Assembly: GCA_002796325.1 (NCBI GenBank)
Contig: PCXA01000001.1
Location: 372,743-436,742 of the forward strand
From: Deltaproteobacteria bacterium CG11_big_fil_rev_8_21_14_0_20_47_16
GTDB taxonomy: Bacteria > UBA10199 > GCA-002796325 > 1-14-0-20-47-16
Length of the DNA: 64,000 bases
Direction of reading: 5' to 3'
A program made the position numbers and the translations under genes. Each line of letters begins with the position of its first letter. Position 1 is the first letter of the stretch. The notes under the pieces are model-generated. The model had not been told where the DNA came from and did not search any database. It saw nothing but the letters and a program-made list of their open reading frames with translations. Below, piece by piece: positions 53,302 through 62,033 of the stretch.

Positions 53302-53320
53302 TAACTAGCTGATTTTAAAG
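53302..53320 (-). promoter_or_regulatory. upstream motif copy 2 (shared with 6637-6655)
   Basis: Plus-strand reading TAACTAGCTGATTTTAAAG, 77-95 bases before the giant gene start and 34 bases upstream of the -24 element. It is in the position expected for an activator site. Confidence 0.35.
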
Positions 53321-53385
53321 AGAGGGGCTTTATAGATTGATAAAGCTGAGTGGTTTTGCACTAAAAGTATCTAAATTTTGACACC

Positions 53386-54132
53386 TTACAGAGTGATCAC
53401 GTCATCGTCGTGCATGGCGCGTGTATTCGGGAAAATGGCCTTGGCACGTTGCTCGGCGTCGACACGCTCGGCCATTGTGGGGTAGCCGTGCGCATCAAAA
53501 TGCATAAGCGCAAGCATCTTGGCGTGTGCATCGCGGGCGATCGTTGCGCCATCTTCAGGTGCCAAGTGTGGCCATCCTGGAAATTGATTTTGAACGCGCC
53601 ACGCACATTCAGTGATCAACAAATCAGCATTGTGCGCGAGTGGCTCCATGGCGTCACACACACCTGTGTCTGTGAGATAGGTAATCACTTTACCATCCAC
53701 TGTGATGCGGTAGCCCAGGCATGGATCGGCGTGAACCAAAAATGCACATTCATAGGTGAGTACGCCGTGATGCTTACCGGGTGTGGTTTCAGAAAATCGG
53801 ATCTTTGTTGTGAGTTGATCGATTGGACACGTCCATGGTTTGGCAATGAGTTGTCCCAGGGCCTTTTCAGTACCATGCTGACCAATAATGGTGATGCCTT
53901 GTGGCCATTTCATTTTGGGCATCATATGAAACCCATATGTATGATCCAGGTGAAAATGACTTAAGAAAAGATAAATGGGTTTCTTCTTATTGGTGATGAG
54001 TGTGTCGAGTTTGCGAAAGCCATTTCCCGCATCCAGGATAATGTACATCTCTTCGGCGTCAATCAGCACGCAAGAGGTCTCTCCCGTTGCAGTATTATAC
54101 CAGCCATTTGTTCCCAAAAAGTGGATTTTCAT
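53386..54132 (-). CDS. metallo-beta-lactamase-fold hydrolase (RNase Z-like)
   Basis: 248 residues from the ATG ending at 54132, with AAGGAG nine bases upstream. The zinc motif H59-F-H61-L-D63-H64 is complete; LTDTG, ECAW and MHFDAHG supply later ligands. The layout resembles RNase Z/ElaC or phosphodiesterase relatives but lacks features that would name the substrate. It is divergent from the M3 peptidase gene. Confidence 0.85.
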   Translation of the reverse strand: MKIHFLGTNGWYNTATGETSCVLIDAEEMYIILDAGNGFRKLDTLITNKKKPIYLFLSHFHLDHTYGFHMMPKMKWPQGITIIGQHGTEKALGQLIAKPWTCPIDQLTTKIRFSETTPGKHHGVLTYECAFLVHADPCLGYRITVDGKVITYLTDTGVCDAMEPLAHNADLLITECAWRVQNQFPGWPHLAPEDGATIARDAHAKMLALMHFDAHGYPTMAERVDAEQRAKAIFPNTRAMHDDDVITL

Positions 54133-54199
54133 GTGACAAGCTCCTTGAGCCCGTGATACGGCCATTCCCCACGACAATCAACACATTATTGGAGAGATC

Positions 54200-55867
54200 A
54201 TGGATTTAAAATCACTCAACCCTGAACAATGGAGTAGCCTTGAACCGGTACTCTCCCAGCTTGTCAAAGCGGATGTGAGCTCTGTTGCAGCTTTGGAAGG
54301 CTGGTTGCAGGATTGGAGCCAGCTATGCGACCACGTTGATGAAGTTTCTGCCCAGCTTTATGTCAATATGACTTGTCATACCGATAACCCTGAATTTGAA
54401 AAACGCTACATTGCATTCATGAGTGAAGTGCTGCCTCACTACAAAGAGTGGAGTCAGAAGTTGCGTGAAAAATATGTAGAGAGCCCTGCACACAAACAAT
54501 TGCCAAAGGATAAGTACTTTATTGTGAATCGCAGTTTTGAACAGCAGGTTAAATTGTTCCGTAAAGAAAATCTGCAGATTGATGTAGAATGCGACAAGTT
54601 AGAACAACAATACCAAAAACTAATGGGTGAATTGTCGGTTGATTATGATGGAAAGACCCAAACTCTTTATCAAATGGCCAAGTATCAAGAGATGACTGAT
54701 CGTGCCGTGCGTGAAACAACCTGGCGATTGGTGGCTGACAAAATGCTGACAGTGGCGCCTCAGTTTGAAGATATATATGACAAGTTAGTTGCTCATCGCC
54801 ATCAAATCGCGGTGAATGCTGGTTTTGCAAACTATCGTGATTTTGCGTTCGCGGCACGCGAACGCTTCGACTACACACCGCAAGATTGCGCTGATTTTCA
54901 CGCAGCCGTCGAAAAACACTTGGTGCCACTTGCGCGCAAGCTTGCCAAGGAACGCAAACAGAAGTTAGGCGTCGATATCTTGCGTCCATGGGATATGGGC
55001 GTGGATGCCGAAGGTCGTGCACCGCTTAAGCCATTTAAAAATTCTGATGAGTTGCTCCAAAAATGCCGTAGCATTTTTTCAAAAGTGCATCCTGAGTTTG
55101 TTCAAACAATCGATGCCATGCAAGAGAACGGCATGTTTGATTTGGATAATCGTCCAGGCAAAGCACCAGGTGGTTATCAACATTCATTCGAACTGCGTCG
55201 CCTGCCATTTATTTTTATGAATGCCACAGGTATGCAGTCCGATGTGGAAACATTACTCCACGAAGGTGGTCATGCCATTCACTATTGGGCATCACGCAAT
55301 CAGTCACTTGCATTTGACCGCCATGCGCCCATTGAGTTTTGTGAAGTGGCATCGATGGGGATGGAGTTTTTAGCGGGTCAGTATTTAGAAGAATTTTATT
55401 CAAAAGAAGATGCCAATCGTGCTCGCAAAGACCATCTAGAGCACGTGCTGTGGGTCTTTAACTGGGTGGCCACGATTGATGCCTTCCAACACTGGGTCTA
55501 CACCCATCCCAAACACAGTCGCGAAGAGCGTGCTGACTTCTGGGATTCATTGATGCAGCGCTTTGGTGGAGGAGAAGAGTGGGTGGGGCTTGAAGCGAAC
55601 CGCCGTGGTCGCTGGTTCCGCCAGTCGCATCTCTTTACATCACCATTCTACTACATTGAATATGCCATCGCACAAATTGGTGCGTTGCAATTGTGGCAGC
55701 AGGATTTGAAGGATCAAAAGACAGCGGTTGCCAACTATCGCAATGCACTGTCACTGGCAGGCACCAAAACAATTCCCGAATTGTTTGCTGCAGGCCAACT
55801 CAAATTTGGTTTCAATGAATCCGTCATTGCTCCTCTCGCCAAAACCATCAGCGATCACTTGTCTTAA
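54200..55867 (+). CDS. M3 family zinc oligopeptidase
   Basis: 555 residues. The zinc site is H354-E-G-G-H358 in LLHEGGHAIHYW, with a downstream Glu in IEFCEVASMGMEFL as the third ligand. The sequence resembles oligoendopeptidase F-like M3 enzymes (HLFTSPFYYIEYAIAQIGALQLW is the conserved substrate region, cited in part). It cleaves short peptides in the cytoplasm. GGAGAG precedes the ATG. The palindromic block follows 22 bases after the stop. Confidence 0.92.
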   Translation: MDLKSLNPEQWSSLEPVLSQLVKADVSSVAALEGWLQDWSQLCDHVDEVSAQLYVNMTCHTDNPEFEKRYIAFMSEVLPHYKEWSQKLREKYVESPAHKQLPKDKYFIVNRSFEQQVKLFRKENLQIDVECDKLEQQYQKLMGELSVDYDGKTQTLYQMAKYQEMTDRAVRETTWRLVADKMLTVAPQFEDIYDKLVAHRHQIAVNAGFANYRDFAFAARERFDYTPQDCADFHAAVEKHLVPLARKLAKERKQKLGVDILRPWDMGVDAEGRAPLKPFKNSDELLQKCRSIFSKVHPEFVQTIDAMQENGMFDLDNRPGKAPGGYQHSFELRRLPFIFMNATGMQSDVETLLHEGGHAIHYWASRNQSLAFDRHAPIEFCEVASMGMEFLAGQYLEEFYSKEDANRARKDHLEHVLWVFNWVATIDAFQHWVYTHPKHSREERADFWDSLMQRFGGGEEWVGLEANRRGRWFRQSHLFTSPFYYIEYAIAQIGALQLWQQDLKDQKTAVANYRNALSLAGTKTIPELFAAGQLKFGFNESVIAPLAKTISDHLS

Positions 55868-55889
55868 ATTTGGTTTTGCGTCACATTTT

Positions 55890-56042
55890 CCTGTGTACGA
55901 CACAGCTGTGCCAATTTTGTCGGCACGGCGGCTCGAACTCAACGCCGTCTCGCCGCCTAGCCTCTTCTCGGCATCACCAAAGGCTTAGAACGCCTCGAAT
56001 TCACACTACCTCCAAAACTGGCACAGCTGTGTCTAGCACAGG
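55890..56042. repeat. large imperfect palindrome A
   Basis: Arms 55890-55919 and 56013-56042 match as inverted repeats with four differences in 30 bases, centred on GACACAGCTGTGCC. The 93-base middle contains a second stem, ACGGCG/CGCCGT, and a GGCGG/CCGCC pair. It sits in the 472-base gene-free gap between the M3 peptidase and the esterase. Confidence 0.75.
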
Positions 56043-56075
56043 CAGTGTAACTGCAGCACTTGAGAAAAGAATAGG

Positions 56076-56296
56076 CGCTAACCAGCGCGAGGCGATAAGC
56101 CCAACAGGCGTTTTGACGGCGCGTTAGGAGCGGAGTTTCATGACGATAATAAAAATGCCATTGGCTTCTGCCGTTAGCAGCCGACAAGCGGAGGATCGCT
56201 AACGGCAGCTTTTGAAGCCAAGGCATTTTTATCGAGTCATAACGTAGCGACTGCGCCTAACGCCTGTTGGGCTTTGTCGCCGGGAGCTGGTTAGCG
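56076..56296. repeat. large imperfect palindrome B
   Basis: A 221-base inverted repeat. Pairing arms include CGCTAACCAGC/GCTGGTTAGCG (ends), 56091-56112 with 56259-56281 (nearly perfect), ATAAAAATGCC/GGCATTTTTAT, GGCTTC/GAAGCC and GCCGTTAGC/GCTAACGGC round a 19-base loop. No coding frame of note. It may be a MITE-like mobile palindrome or a structured RNA. Confidence 0.8.
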
Positions 56297-56339
56297 TATG
56301 GTCTAAGAGTAGAAAATGTGTGCTGACGTATATTTAGTT

Positions 56340-57347
56340 TTAAGGGAACTTTTTTGACATGAGCGATAGTACGTGGTCGTAGCGATGATTGGTGTTGCGG
56401 TGACCGCCATCAAATTCTTCGTAGTGGTGGGTAATTTTGAGTGTGTGTAATTGTTGGGATAATTGTCGCGTGCCGTAAAGCAACCCATATTCATCGCTGC
56501 GTCCACACTCCAAATAAATCCACTTTAGCTTTTTGAGATTGCTGCGGTTTATGGAAACTAAATTGAGTGGATCATACTTCAACCATTTTTGCCACACGCG
56601 TTCGTCCCATTCACCAGTTTGGGTGTCCACCGGCAAATCAAAGCCATGTGGGCTTTTAGGGTTGGGGGTGTAGCACGCCGCCATGGCCAAAATATTGATC
56701 GCATCGGCGTATCCATTGTTCAGTGGATGTCCCTTCTTCTGCCAATCGGCTAAAAACTTTTTAACAGAGCCGCCGAATGGTTCTAACATCACCAGCAAGT
56801 GTGGCATATCCTTTCGGTAGCAAAAATCAAAATAGGCGTCTCCACTGCGCCATGCGCTCAGGCCAAATATATCAGGGAACTTCATGGCGAGCATAAGTGC
56901 GCCATAGGCGCCACTGGATTTTCCAGTCACACCACGGGTTGCAGCACCTGGAATGGTGCGCAAATGTTTGTCAATCCAGGGCACCAATTCTTGAATGAGA
57001 TAGTCTTCGTATCGTCCAACGGCAGCTGAATTCATGTACTGCGCGCCACCATAGCCCGTAAAACAATCCGGCAGCACAATGATGCTATCGCGCATTTTCT
57101 TGGTGGCAATCAGTCGATCCATGCGATCCGCAAATCCCTCACCCCATGGTGACCAATTCAGCATGGCGGGGCCCGATCCAAAATGACCTGCGAGCAAATA
57201 GATAACGGGAAATTGCTTGTTGGGATGTGTGGTGTAAGACGGCGGCAAGTAAATCGGAAACAGTCGACTGTGCGGATCCTTTAACGGATTCCCCTTCAAT
57301 ACTTTACTATCGTGTTCCACCCAAAGAATCGTTCCTGGTATTGTCAT
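56340..57347 (-). CDS. putative esterase (esterase D/enterochelin esterase fold)
   Basis: 335 residues from the ATG ending at 57347, with GAGGGG just upstream. The alpha/beta hydrolase nucleophile is S144 in GKSSGAYG, and the His is in the DGGHRNTNHRY segment. HSRLFPIYLPPSY and FPVIYLLAGHFG are typical of the esterase D family (PF00756-like). No signal peptide. The substrate is not evident. Palindrome B ends 43 bases past its stop. Confidence 0.88.
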   Translation of the reverse strand: MTIPGTILWVEHDSKVLKGNPLKDPHSRLFPIYLPPSYTTHPNKQFPVIYLLAGHFGSGPAMLNWSPWGEGFADRMDRLIATKKMRDSIIVLPDCFTGYGGAQYMNSAAVGRYEDYLIQELVPWIDKHLRTIPGAATRGVTGKSSGAYGALMLAMKFPDIFGLSAWRSGDAYFDFCYRKDMPHLLVMLEPFGGSVKKFLADWQKKGHPLNNGYADAINILAMAACYTPNPKSPHGFDLPVDTQTGEWDERVWQKWLKYDPLNLVSINRSNLKKLKWIYLECGRSDEYGLLYGTRQLSQQLHTLKITHHYEEFDGGHRNTNHRYDHVLSLMSKKFP

Positions 57348-57419
57348 AGCCCCTCTATACAAATTAGCGTTGGAAAGGTCACTGCAAAAATGTTAGGCTT
57401 CTAAAATTCGGAGGTGGGT

Positions 57420-58049
57420 ATGAAGAGAATTATGCTGGGTTTAGTGCTCCTGAGCTTGATGGTGCCGATGCCTGCTATGGCCAAGAAGAGCCGCATTGGA
57501 AAAACAATCTCCAATGCCACGCTGTCCGCAACATTTGTGGATATGAAATCAAAAAGTTCATGGGTTACTGTGACGATCGCTCTTGAGAATATGGGTGATG
57601 CAGAGGCTACGTTTGAGTGTTGTAAGGCGTTTCTCGAAAATGCCGATGGTCTTTCGGTGGCATCTTTGACGCAAGATGAAGTTCAGCGCTTGGTTCATAA
57701 TAAAGCAAAAACTGCTGCGCTCATTGGCACCATTGCAGGTGCAGGCTTGGGAATCGCAGGTGCGGTCGATCGTAGTGCAGAGCTGGGATATGCAGCAGTG
57801 AGCGTTGCCGGTGCCAGTACCATTGCAGGTGCTGTGGCAGAAGCCTCAGCAGATTCGCAAAGGCGTAATATTGTAATCGACGATGTGATGCGCGCTAAAA
57901 TCTTTTACCCTGGAATTAAAGTTGCTGGCAGCATGTGGTTTCCGAGTAAGAAACACTGGCATGGCTCAAAGAAGATTCAAGCCATCCATGTCGTCTACGC
58001 CTACAATGGCAAAATGCAGGAACTCACCATACCCGTTAACTCCAAGTAA
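57420..58049 (+). CDS. exported protein with glycine-zipper segment
   Basis: 209 residues from the ATG at 57420, which has GGAGG five bases before it. A signal peptide ends at PAMA-KKS. The mature protein has a beta-rich first half (ATFVDMKSKSSWVTVTIALENMGDAEATFECC) cited here by its DMKSKSSWVTV core, then a hydrophobic Gly/Ala stretch (LIGTIAGAGLGIAGAV) that may be membrane-associated. No named family. Divergent from the esterase and convergent with the small basic exported protein, two bases apart. Confidence 0.75.
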   Translation: MKRIMLGLVLLSLMVPMPAMAKKSRIGKTISNATLSATFVDMKSKSSWVTVTIALENMGDAEATFECCKAFLENADGLSVASLTQDEVQRLVHNKAKTAALIGTIAGAGLGIAGAVDRSAELGYAAVSVAGASTIAGAVAEASADSQRRNIVIDDVMRAKIFYPGIKVAGSMWFPSKKHWHGSKKIQAIHVVYAYNGKMQELTIPVNSK

Positions 58050-58051
58050 AA

Positions 58052-58321
58052 TTATTTATCGGTGGATTGACTGGGTGTTTTTGAAGGTGGGCTCTTATAA
58101 GCCTTTTTGATTTCAGCCTTCTGATTGATGGGCTTGTCCCATTTGAATATCGGCCCCGTTTCACCCTTACCCTTAATGTGGTATTCGCCGTTATAATAGC
58201 CACCACCGTGGGGTTGTGTGCTGCTATCTTGAGTTTTCTTTTTGGATTTAGCACCGGCGTATGGCGCTGCAAGACACAGCCCACAAACAATAAGCACGGA
58301 TAATACAAATAGGCGTTTCAT
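58052..58321 (-). CDS. small basic exported protein
   Basis: 89 residues from the ATG ending at 58321, with AAGGGGGA upstream; a longer frame overlaps amtB and lacks this site. A signal peptide ends near AAPYAGA. The mature part is Lys/Ser/Gly-rich (KSKKKTQDSS, GGGYYNGEYHIKGKGETGP) and probably unstructured. Role unknown. It lies 85 bases downstream of amtB on the same strand. Confidence 0.7.
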   Translation of the reverse strand: MKRLFVLSVLIVCGLCLAAPYAGAKSKKKTQDSSTQPHGGGYYNGEYHIKGKGETGPIFKWDKPINQKAEIKKAYKSPPSKTPSQSTDK

Positions 58322-58406
58322 AAATCCCCCTTGGTTGAATGTTAAGTATGCGCGGTGGCTGTAGGAATGTCTATCCCCAGTTTGATGGGCCTGCAGATAT
58401 CTAATA

Positions 58407-59720
58407 TTAGTAGGTTTCAGCGTGCTGGCTAATGTCGAGCCCGACTTCTTCTTGTTCTGGGCGAACCCGAAGTGTGACGAACAGATCAGAAATTTTATAG
58501 AGAATACAAGAAACAATGAAGCTGTAGGCACCAACAATGAGAATTGCCTCCAAGTGGCGCAGGAACACGGTCTGCGTGCCGTAGATGAGTCCCACATCCT
58601 TGGCAAAAATGCCAGTGGCGATCATGCCCACAAGACCGCCAATTCCATGACAAGGGAAGACATCCAACGTATCATCAAGTTGGGATTTGGATTTCCAGTG
58701 TGCGGCCATGTTGCTGATGAGGCTGGCACCTAAGCCAATCGCGACACTTTGCCCGACCGTTACAAATCCGGCAGCGGGTGTAATGACCACCAGTCCGACT
58801 ACGGCGCCAACGGCTGCGCCGAGTGCAGATGGGCGTCGTCCCACAACTGCATCAAAGAGCACCCATCCCAGCATGGCCGCAGCAGATGCTGTGTTGGTGG
58901 TAATGAATGCCAGTGTAGCCGATTCATTGGCGCTAAATGCGGAACCACAGTTGAATCCAAACCATCCAAACCACAGCATTCCCAATCCCAAAAGGACGAA
59001 TGGGATGTTGGCGGGCGGCGTGGCTTTGCTGGCCAAGTGGATTTTGCGGCGGCCCATGATAATAGCGCCTGCAAGTGCTGCAAATCCGGCAGACATGTGA
59101 ACAACCGTGCCACCCGCAAAATCCAAAACGCCCATCTTATGCAAGAAGCCATTGGGGTGCCATGTCCAATGGGCGATGGGGCAGTAAATTAGTAATGAGA
59201 AGAGTACGACAAAGATCAAGTAGCTTGCAAATCGTACGCGCTCGGCAAAAGAGCCTGTGATAAGCGCTGGTGTGATGATGGCAAACTTGAGTTGAAACAT
59301 GGCAAAGAGCGCAAATGGAATTGAGGCAGCAAACATGGGGTTGGGTGCGCTGCCCACATTGCGGAACATAAAAAAGTCCATGGGATTGCCAATGAATCCT
59401 CCAATCGAACTGCCAAATGCCAGGCTGAATCCAACGGTGACCCACAGCAGACTCACAACACCCATGCAGATAAAACTTTGGAGCATGGTGGAGATTACAT
59501 TTTTGCGTTGCACCATGCCGCCATAAAAGAAGGAGAGTCCAGGTGTCATCAATAGAACAAGGGCAGTGGCAGTCAGCATCCAAGCAGTATCGCCACGATC
59601 AAGGGCAGCGGTGGATCCCGCTTGTCCTGGTTGAGTGAACAATCCAAGAGCGGCAATGATGAATAGTACCCCCAGAGAGATCACCCACTCTGGTTTGTAT
59701 CGGCGCATGTGTTTGTTCAT
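58407..59720 (-). CDS. amtB: ammonium transporter
   Basis: 437 residues. An N-terminal helix is followed by eleven helices of the Amt fold. DTAWMLTATALVLLMTPGLSFFYGGMVQRKN, of which LSFFYGGMV is the diagnostic part, DFAGGTVVHMSAGFAAL and DVFPCHGIGGLVG contain the two pore histidines. It admits NH4+/NH3. No glnB/glnK gene accompanies it in the window. GAGGGGG precedes the ATG. It is followed upstream by tRNA-Ser on the same strand. Confidence 0.96.
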   Translation of the reverse strand: MNKHMRRYKPEWVISLGVLFIIAALGLFTQPGQAGSTAALDRGDTAWMLTATALVLLMTPGLSFFYGGMVQRKNVISTMLQSFICMGVVSLLWVTVGFSLAFGSSIGGFIGNPMDFFMFRNVGSAPNPMFAASIPFALFAMFQLKFAIITPALITGSFAERVRFASYLIFVVLFSLLIYCPIAHWTWHPNGFLHKMGVLDFAGGTVVHMSAGFAALAGAIIMGRRKIHLASKATPPANIPFVLLGLGMLWFGWFGFNCGSAFSANESATLAFITTNTASAAAMLGWVLFDAVVGRRPSALGAAVGAVVGLVVITPAAGFVTVGQSVAIGLGASLISNMAAHWKSKSQLDDTLDVFPCHGIGGLVGMIATGIFAKDVGLIYGTQTVFLRHLEAILIVGAYSFIVSCILYKISDLFVTLRVRPEQEEVGLDISQHAETY

Positions 59721-59789
59721 GAAGTCCCCCTCAATGTTGAAAGGGGTGTATGGACTAAAGTAGGACGGGTTTTCCAGAAAAAACTTTTG

Positions 59790-59876
59790 CGGAAAGGGTG
59801 GGATTCGAACCCACGGTACCCGTTAAGGTACTCCAGTTTTCAAGACTGGCGCCTTCAACCGCTCGGCCACCTTTCC
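59790..59876 (-). tRNA. tRNA-Ser(UGA)
   Basis: 87 bases, class II. Acceptor GGAAAGG/CCTTTCC, discriminator G, anticodon loop TCTTGAAAA with anticodon UGA (UCN codons), long variable arm, T arm GTGGG-TTCGAAT-CCCAC. CCA not encoded. The second serine tRNA of the window; serS lies upstream on the same strand. Confidence 0.96.
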
Positions 59877-59889
59877 ATTTCTTGCATTG

Positions 59890-59905
59890 TGGGCACTAAT
59901 GCCCA
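59890..59905 (-). other. stem-loop between hydrolase and tRNA-Ser(UGA)
   Basis: TGGGCA/TGCCCA with a CTAA-type loop, 15 bases after the hydrolase stop on the minus strand. No T-run follows; a weak terminator or a processing signal. Confidence 0.35.
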
Positions 59906-59920
59906 TAGTCGAACGAAGCG

Positions 59921-60742
59921 TCAAGATTCTTGCGCAAAGTCCCGAATGGCCACCACGCACTCCTGGGATTGCTCAAAAAATGGAAAGTGTCCCGCATTTC
60001 CAAGAACGAGCAGGTTGCCGTCGGGCACCAAATCCACTACGCGCTCGGCTTCGGCAACGGGTACACGCCAATCCTCGCGGCCATGAATGGCCAATAGTGG
60101 CATTGCAAGCTTTGGAAGGTCCGGCAACAGGTTGGTTTTGCCGTGCGTGTTAAAAAGTTGGTTAAAGGGCGCAACGCGATACTGAATATGCATGAATGGG
60201 GTTAGGTCTGCCTTTTCGGGATCAGCAAAAAAGAGGGGTGCGATATCCAGATTGGCCTTTCGGTACTCATCATCTGTTGCGACACCCTTTAAAAAGGTGT
60301 TAAACCCACGTGTTGCTTGTGGCAAATCGAATCGCTTCGGTCCTTCGCGCCAATCGGGCGCATCAAATGGGATCTGGCCGAATGAACTCATGATAATCAG
60401 TTTGCGGAGAGAGTGAGGATAACGCAGCCCATAGAGTTGACTGACCAGGCCGCCGCCGGAATGTCCCATGATGACCCAAGAGCCCAATTGGTAATGGGCG
60501 CGCAGCGCCTCCAAATCCTTCAGAATGTTGGGAAGTGTAATGCTCGTTGCTTCCACTTCGTCTGAACGGCCATTGCCGCGTAGATCCACGAAGAGACAGT
60601 GAAACCATTGTGACAGGGGATCAAGATACGGACGAAAATAGGAAGAATCCAAACCAAATCCGCCATGCAAAAATACAATGGTAGGGCCACTGCCAATTTC
60701 ATCAACAAAGAGACGTGTGTTATTAACCGGAATGAGTGGCAC
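59921..60742 (-). CDS. alpha/beta hydrolase (proline iminopeptidase-like)
   Basis: 273 residues. Nucleophile S95 in MGHSGGGLV; oxyanion region FLHGGFGLDSSYF; catalytic His in GNAGHFPFFEQ near residue 255. The HGGFG motif recalls proline iminopeptidases and related hydrolases. Cytoplasmic, substrate unknown. It lies 23 bases after serS, in the same direction. Confidence 0.9.
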   Translation of the reverse strand: MPLIPVNNTRLFVDEIGSGPTIVFLHGGFGLDSSYFRPYLDPLSQWFHCLFVDLRGNGRSDEVEATSITLPNILKDLEALRAHYQLGSWVIMGHSGGGLVSQLYGLRYPHSLRKLIIMSSFGQIPFDAPDWREGPKRFDLPQATRGFNTFLKGVATDDEYRKANLDIAPLFFADPEKADLTPFMHIQYRVAPFNQLFNTHGKTNLLPDLPKLAMPLLAIHGREDWRVPVAEAERVVDLVPDGNLLVLGNAGHFPFFEQSQECVVAIRDFAQES

Positions 60743-60765
60743 GGAAACTCCAATGACCAGGGTGC

Positions 60766-62028
60766 TTATTGAATCGTTGTAAATGGCAAATACTTGTGCA
60801 ACGCTTCAGGAATTTTGATGCTGCCATCTTTTTGCTGATAATTTTCCAGAATGGCAATCAATGTGCGACCAACCGCCAGGCCTGATCCATTCAAGGTATG
60901 CACGAGATGATTTTTTCCGTCAGCGCCTTTGAAGCGAATTTTGGCGCGACGGGCCTGGAAGTCTTCGCAGTTGCTGCAGGATGAAATTTCACGATACGCA
61001 TTTTGTCCAGGCAGCCAAACTTCAATGTCATAGGTCTTGGCCGCTGAAAATCCCATGTCGCCAGAACACAAGGCCATGACGCGATAGGGGATGCCTAGTT
61101 TTTTTAAAATGGATTCGGCATCACCGGTGAGTTGTTCCAATGCCGCAAGCGATTGCGATGGCGTTGTCAACTTGACCAATTCCACTTTGTTAAACTGATG
61201 TTGGCGAATGAGCCCTTTGACGTCTTTGCCGTAAGAGCCTGCTTCGCTACGAAAACACGGTGTGTAGGCCGTAAATGAAATGGGCAGGTCGACTTCTTTT
61301 AAAATTTCATCTTGGTAGATGTTGGTTACAGGTACTTCTGCAGTTGGAATCAAATACAATCCATCAGTTGTTTTAAAGAGGTCTTCTTCAAATTTGGGCA
61401 ACTGCCCAGTGCCGGTCATGGTGGTGGCATTGACTAAAAAAGGTGGGATCACTTCAGTGTAGCCATTCTCACCTGTTTGAGTATCCAACATAAAATTGAT
61501 GAGTGCACGTTCGAGTTGTGCGGCTGGCCCTTTGTACAACGTAAAGCGCGACTTGGCGAGTTTGGTGCCGCGTTCAAAATCCAGAATGCCCAATGTTTCA
61601 CCCAGCTCCCAATGTTCTTTGGGTTTAAAATCAAACTCAGGTTTCTTGCCCCAATTGCGCACTTCAACATTGTCATCTGCAGTTGTGCCCATGGGAACAG
61701 AGTCGTGTGGCAAGTTGGGAATGGTCATCAAGAATGTTTCGACCTCTCCATCCAAACCATTCAGTTCAGGCTGAATCTCTTTGATGCGTGTGGCGATCTC
61801 CTGCATCTGCGTCATAATATCGTCAGCAGATTCTTTGTTTTTTTTGCGTTTGGCAATTTCGGCAGATGCTAGGTTTTGTTGATTACGCAGCCCATCAAAT
61901 TCGTGCTGCAATTGCTTGCGGCGCGCATTGATTTTTTCAAGCGGTGAAAAATCAAAAGTCTGCCCGCGCTTGGCGAGCAGACTTTTGACGGTTTCCAAAT
62001 TGTTCAGAACAAATTTTAAATCCAGCAT
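60766..62028 (-). CDS. serS: seryl-tRNA synthetase
   Basis: 420 residues. The N-terminal antiparallel coiled-coil arm (about 25-105, [17 protein letters not shown]) reads the long variable arm of tRNA-Ser. The class II core has motif 2 ([21 protein letters not shown], key FRSEAG) and motif 3 ([12 protein letters not shown]). It charges both serine tRNAs of the window. Placed between the DsbA-like lipoprotein gene (5 bases) and the hydrolase. Confidence 0.97.
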   Translation of the reverse strand: MLDLKFVLNNLETVKSLLAKRGQTFDFSPLEKINARRKQLQHEFDGLRNQQNLASAEIAKRKKNKESADDIMTQMQEIATRIKEIQPELNGLDGEVETFLMTIPNLPHDSVPMGTTADDNVEVRNWGKKPEFDFKPKEHWELGETLGILDFERGTKLAKSRFTLYKGPAAQLERALINFMLDTQTGENGYTEVIPPFLVNATTMTGTGQLPKFEEDLFKTTDGLYLIPTAEVPVTNIYQDEILKEVDLPISFTAYTPCFRSEAGSYGKDVKGLIRQHQFNKVELVKLTTPSQSLAALEQLTGDAESILKKLGIPYRVMALCSGDMGFSAAKTYDIEVWLPGQNAYREISSCSNCEDFQARRAKIRFKGADGKNHLVHTLNGSGLAVGRTLIAILENYQQKDGSIKIPEALHKYLPFTTIQ

Positions 62029-62033
62029 AGTGA

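Noticed and set aside
56076..56296. Integron attC site
   Set aside because: GTTAGG- and CCTAAC-like hexamers occur in the arms, but in the wrong order and without full RYYYAAC...GTTRRRY ends, and no integrase gene is visible.
58052..58606. 184-codon version of the small exported protein
   Set aside because: It would overlap the 3' end of amtB; the ATG ending at 58321 starts exactly at a signal peptide with a good ribosome-binding site.
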